Origin: Sciurus carolinensis
Lineage: Eukaryota; Chordata; Mammalia; Rodentia; Sciuridae
NCBI RefSeq assembly: GCF_902686445.1
Contig: NC_062217.1
Location: 175,525,598-175,589,597 of the forward strand
Direction: 5' to 3'
DNA: 64,000 nt
Made by a program: the position numbers and the translations under genes. The notes under the pieces are model-generated. The model saw only the letters and a list, made by a program, of their open reading frames with translations, did no database searches and was not told the DNA's origin. Below are positions 37,387 to 64,000 of the stretch, in pieces; within the stretch, counting starts at the first letter, position 1; every line of letters begins with the position of its first letter.

Positions 37387-38416
37387 AACTCTTTAATTCT
37401 ATTTGTTCTAATTGCCTGTGGCTCCTTTGTAGATCACCTGGAGCCTGCCCTTCTAACTGCAGGAGCCACCAAAAAAGAAGAGTCCAAATCTCTGATAAGT
37501 GCCTATTGGCAAAAACTTTACCAGTCTGTAATGGAAATATTCAGGGATATACAACTGCCAAAATCTCTGCAATGCACACCCCAGTGCTGGTGATGGTCAG
37601 TTGGTCAGAGACCACCCGGCCTCAGCTTGGCAGACTATTCACTGGGTCTCTGTCTCCAGTTTAGTAAGCTTGCTGAGGGGGCATTTTCTTCAGTCCTGCT
37701 TTCCATTCCACAAGCCTCCCTTCAGTTCTAAGCGCTTTGGATCCTGCATTTTGTTGTGCAGTTCTGGAATTCCACTCCGCTTCCTTCCCACGGGCCCAGT
37801 ATCATTTTTGCTTCCGCAGCCTTACATACGTTGTGCCATGGCTCGAGTGTGCGGGCCGCCCGCCGGTCAGTCTGTTCTAGGCGGCTTTCCAGGGACCTGA
37901 CCACGTGCCCACCCTGCCCTGGGTGTGGTACAGCGCACACTAAAATCCCTGGAGCTTACAGGACCACCTCGGCGCCATCGGGATCTGACTGGGTCGGCAG
38001 GTGGCCTCCGGACATCAACTAAAGCTGTGGTCACTGGACTCTTGAGGGCTTCGCTCAGTAGTTGATCCTTCCCACGCCTTTGCCAGGCAGGCAGTTGCTC
38101 ATGCGGGAAAAGTAAGCCCAAACGCCGGACTCGGCTGGCTGGAATTCCTCCTTTACCTCGGCCCGGTTGTTAGCGTTTGCTTCTGCGCGTCCACCCTCTC
38201 CAGTCTCGGTGGGCTGCGTCCGGAAGGCCTCACTCGCGCACAGCAGAAACCTGGAGCCCACGCGCCCGCTTCCCGCCGGCGGCCCCACCCCTCCCTCGCC
38301 TCTCTGAGGCCCCGCCCCTCTGAGCCCCGCCCCCCGCCGTGGCCCTTCCCTTCTTCGCCACGCCCTCACCACGCCTACCTCCATCGCCCCGCCCCCGCCC
38401 CGTAGAAGACCCGGTT

Positions 38417-38428
38417 TGCGCAGGCGCA
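38417..38428. promoter_or_regulatory. NRF1 binding site in the LRRC27 promoter
   Basis: TGCGCAGGCGCA differs from the palindromic NRF1 consensus TGCGCATGCGCA at one central base. It lies in the CpG island about 150 bp before the proposed exon 1 donor, a typical position for an NRF1 site in a TATA-less promoter. Confidence 0.6.
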
Positions 38429-38473
38429 ACGCAGCCCCCATCACGGCTGGGCGCCCGCGGGCTCCCGTAGCGC

Positions 38474-38490
38474 GTCGTCTCCAGGACGAC
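38474..38490. promoter_or_regulatory. 17-bp imperfect palindrome in the LRRC27 promoter
   Basis: GTCGTC and GACGAC arms flank a 5-bp spacer. The arrangement weakly recalls an RFX X-box (GTNRCC with RGYAAC half-sites), but the half-sites are imperfect. Recorded as a possible protein-binding site with no assigned factor. Confidence 0.2.
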
Positions 38491-38574
38491 CGCGGGCCCA
38501 AGCCGCTTCCATTGTTGGCGGCGCCCCCAGCTCTCGGCGGCCGGGCTGCGGGCGTGCAGCGGAAGGGGCCGCAG
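38490..38574 (+). other. LRRC27: LRRC27 exon 1, untranslated (approximate)
   Basis: The proposed end is the strong donor GCCGCAG then GTGGGG at 38,574/38,575, downstream of the NRF1 site. The start is a guess because no transcript data are available. The exon would be joined to the exon beginning at 40,051. Other donors in the island are possible. Confidence 0.35.
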
Positions 38575-39192
38575 GTGGGGCGGGCGCGAGCCGGGCGGGG
38601 TAGGGCGGAGGCCAGAGTGCTCCCGACGGGGCGGGGCCGTCGGCTGCGGGGCGCGGGGTGGCTGCCAGCCCGGGCCAGGCGGGTAGGAGGTAATGTGGCT
38701 GTGGGGCGAGGGGCGGCTGAGGGGCGTGGTAAGACTGCGGGGCGGGGCGTGCCTGCAGGCTGTGACTCGGCTGCGGGGGGCGGGGCGGGGCTGCGGGGCG
38801 CGGTCGGACTGAGGGGGCGTGGTCCGGCTGGGGGGCAGGAGGTAATGTAGGGCTGGGTGAGTCTGCCAGGCGGCGCCATGGGGCTGGCGGGGCAGCACGG
38901 CCTTCCCGATGGCCTTGGGGTGGGCTGCGCCAGGCCCTGGTCCACCTTGCCTGCAGAGACCGCTTCGGGCTGGGAACGTGAGACAAAATTCTTATCTTGG
39001 CTAAATCGGGAAAACCAAGGTGGGACACGCGGGGATCTGTAACCCGGCGCCCCTGCTGCGCTACCCTGCGCATTTCACTTCAGGTGTGGACGTTTTCTCT
39101 GTTGGGTCCGCAGCAGGCCGAGGCCTGCCCTTCTGTCCTAATCCCGAGATTCAGAACCGACTAGGAACTGCAGAGACCAAGAGGTCCCGGGG

Positions 39193-39229
39193 AGCCCGGG
39201 CAGCCTGGGCAGCCTGGGTAGCCTGGGTC
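39193..39229. repeat. 9-bp tandem repeat, four copies
   Basis: GCCTGGGCA/GCCTGGGTA units repeat about four times. Confidence 0.7.
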
Positions 39230-39840
39230 ACCCGTTTACCTCTGTACAGACCTGGGCTCCCCATTAACTGGGCGCCGTTGGTATGGCTTCTTCACTGACC
39301 AGAAGCCCGCCTCCTCCCTAAATGGGAGTGAAATGTACAGGCGTACCAGTCACTGGGTCATCCAGTAGACATGCATGTACAACCCATAAGTGTTGATTAT
39401 CCTTGCTGGACCAAGTGGAGAAGTTGGACAAAGTGGAGATGCGCCTCACCTGTTGAGATTTGGGTGAGCAACAGTTCTTAAACTTGGTGTTGAGCAAAAG
39501 TATTGCTGGACAATTAAGATTCAAGGTTCTCATTTCACACATTTTTCTCCAGGACCCAACTGGGTGCTGGCCAGATCTGGACTGAACCAGATGGTAACAA
39601 TTGGCAGGCTTTCTGGCCTCTAGGAACTTGAAACAGCAAGTGGCATAGAACCACAGTGGTTAGGAACAGTTACAGAAACCCCCTCCCCAGTCATTTTATG
39701 GTAGCCTTACAGTTGGCTTACACATTAAAATGATCTGCAGTAACACAGTTTCTAACATGATCATTCTTGCTGTGCACCTCTGAATTTTTCAGGAGTAGAG
39801 TTAAATCTTGGAACTCCATACAACAGTGAGAAGCAGATGT

Positions 39841-39932
39841 TTTTTTCTTTTGAAATAGGATCTCACTTTGTTGCCCAGAGCAGCCTGGAACTCGCATACC
39901 TCTGGAGTACCTGAGACTACAGGTGTTTATTA
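39841..39932 (-). repeat. B1/Alu-like (7SL-derived) SINE monomer
   Basis: On the minus strand it runs from 'aacacctgtagtctcagg' through 'agttccaggctgctctggg' and 'caacaaagtgagatcctat' to an A-rich tail (T-rich at 39,841-39,850 on the plus strand). It is diverged and short, as for old rodent B1-like elements. Confidence 0.7.
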
Positions 39933-40098
39933 AGATAGTAACTACATAAGCAAGTTGAATTTTCCAATCTGCCACAGCTGCTTCATCTCGCCTGTGTGGC
40001 TGGGTCAGTGTGATTCCTTGTTGCTGGGTCTCCCCTGCCTGTGTCTGCAGGTGACTCCAGACCAAGGAGGATGAGCCGTGGCCGCTGGAGGGCTACAG

Positions 40099-63458
<23,360 letters not shown>

Positions 63459-64000
63459 GTGAGTGTGCGCACGCTGGGTCTGCAGGCTCGAGCCCAGCAT
63501 GGTGGGATGTGACTGCTCCGTCCTCTCATAAACGCATGGAGCATTCCGGAAGCACCGTGGGTCAGAGGGTGAGGACCTGCCAGGCTGTGCAGGGAGGCCT
63601 CAGTGTGCCGGGACCAGAGGTGCAGCGCGAGGCGTCTGTGCCCAGCAGTGGCAGCCCCAGATGGCACCTGCTCTGCTCCACACACCCGTGGGGTCCCGCA
63701 GAGGCCAGGGGCATGCCAGTGGCGAGTGCCCAGCGCCTGCAGGAGACAGGCTGAACTCATGGGCCGAGCACTGTTTAGGAGCCTCCTAAGCAGTCCGGCC
63801 TCAAGCCCACCCAGGCGTTTGAATTCTAGCCTCTTCCCCCGAGCGCTTGCTCCCTTGGCGCCGCGCCTACCTGGTGCTGAGCTAGAGCGACCTGCGTGAG
63901 CAGCGCAGGGAGAGGGAGGCCTTTCCCGCCCTGTGGCCCGAGGAAACTGCCACCCTTCCAGTGAGCACCAGCCGCCTGTCCCCTCCCTGCTCACCAAGGG
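63459..64000 (+). other. LRRC27 intron 10 (start); no final exon in the window
   Basis: No acceptor followed by a sequence like the human last exon (ATELQDEV...) was found, so the last coding exon and 3' UTR lie beyond position 64,000. Confidence 0.6.

Larger units (their letters stand above)
38215..38870 (+). promoter_or_regulatory. LRRC27: CpG island / LRRC27 promoter
   Basis: A CpG-rich block with many GGGCGG-type boxes on both strands begins near 38,215 and fades after about 38,850. It lies 1.5 kb upstream of the first coding exon of LRRC27, where the non-coding first exon is expected. It contains a near-perfect NRF1 site and a 17-bp imperfect palindrome. No TATA box is evident. Several long minus-strand open frames cross the island and are probably GC-driven. 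Confidence 0.75.
38575..40050 (+). other. LRRC27 intron 1
   Basis: Begins within the CpG island. Contains a four-copy 9-bp repeat (GCCTGGGCA type) at 39,193-39,229 and a B1-like SINE at 39,841-39,932. It ends with a good polypyrimidine tract and CTGCAG. Confidence 0.5.

Noticed and set aside
38055..38945. Minus-strand 296-codon open frame through the LRRC27 promoter
   Set aside because: Composition-driven in a CpG island. A divergent transcript is possible but nothing in the translation is recognisable.

Overview
This is a mammalian chromosomal window, almost certainly from a squirrel-family rodent (Sciuridae). Two things point there. Both recognisable genes have clear mammalian orthologues in the same divergent arrangement as human 10q26.3 (STK32C to the left, LRRC27 to the right). 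The interspersed repeats are of sciurid type: tRNA/ID-derived SINEs, composite ID+B1 SINEs, and a fairly young L1 with the 3' UTR typical of squirrel genomes. The species cannot be named from the sequence alone. There is no prokaryotic or phage content, no CRISPR array and no functional tRNA or rRNA gene that I can see.

Layout. Positions 1-28,888 read as the start of the large first intron of STK32C, which is transcribed leftwards. This intron contains a 1.8 kb TG-rich 36-bp-unit VNTR (2.6-4.4 kb), a seven-copy 63/64-bp minisatellite (12.29-12.72 kb), a short 33-bp repeat (23.27-23.36 kb), several old L1 fragments and fragments of MaLR-type LTRs. STK32C coding exon 1 (28,889-29,153, minus strand) lies in a CpG island at about 28.6-29.96 kb. 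From 29.96 to 38.2 kb is intergenic DNA with a Tigger DNA-transposon fossil, an MLT1-type LTR, an ID SINE and old L1-like sequence. A second CpG island (38.2-38.87 kb) is the LRRC27 promoter. LRRC27 runs rightwards from there: one untranslated exon and nine coding exons (40,099-63,458) are in the window, splicing in frame into about 493 codons. Its last coding exon should lie beyond 64 kb.

How the genes relate. The two promoters face away from each other about 9 kb apart. STK32C encodes a serine/threonine kinase of the STK32/YANK family; only its disordered N-terminal exon is here. LRRC27 encodes a leucine-rich-repeat protein of unknown molecular function with a C-terminal charged/coiled-coil half.

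Most notable observations: an in-frame 54-bp tandem duplication in the last visible LRRC27 exon (18 residues doubled, three of four differences silent); a run of 44 T directly upstream of the 59-bp LRRC27 exon 4; competing donor sites 10 nt apart at exon 9; a three-layer nest of retroelements at 57-59 kb; and minisatellites whose unit lengths are multiples of three, which creates long spurious open frames. I found no convincing previously undescribed system.
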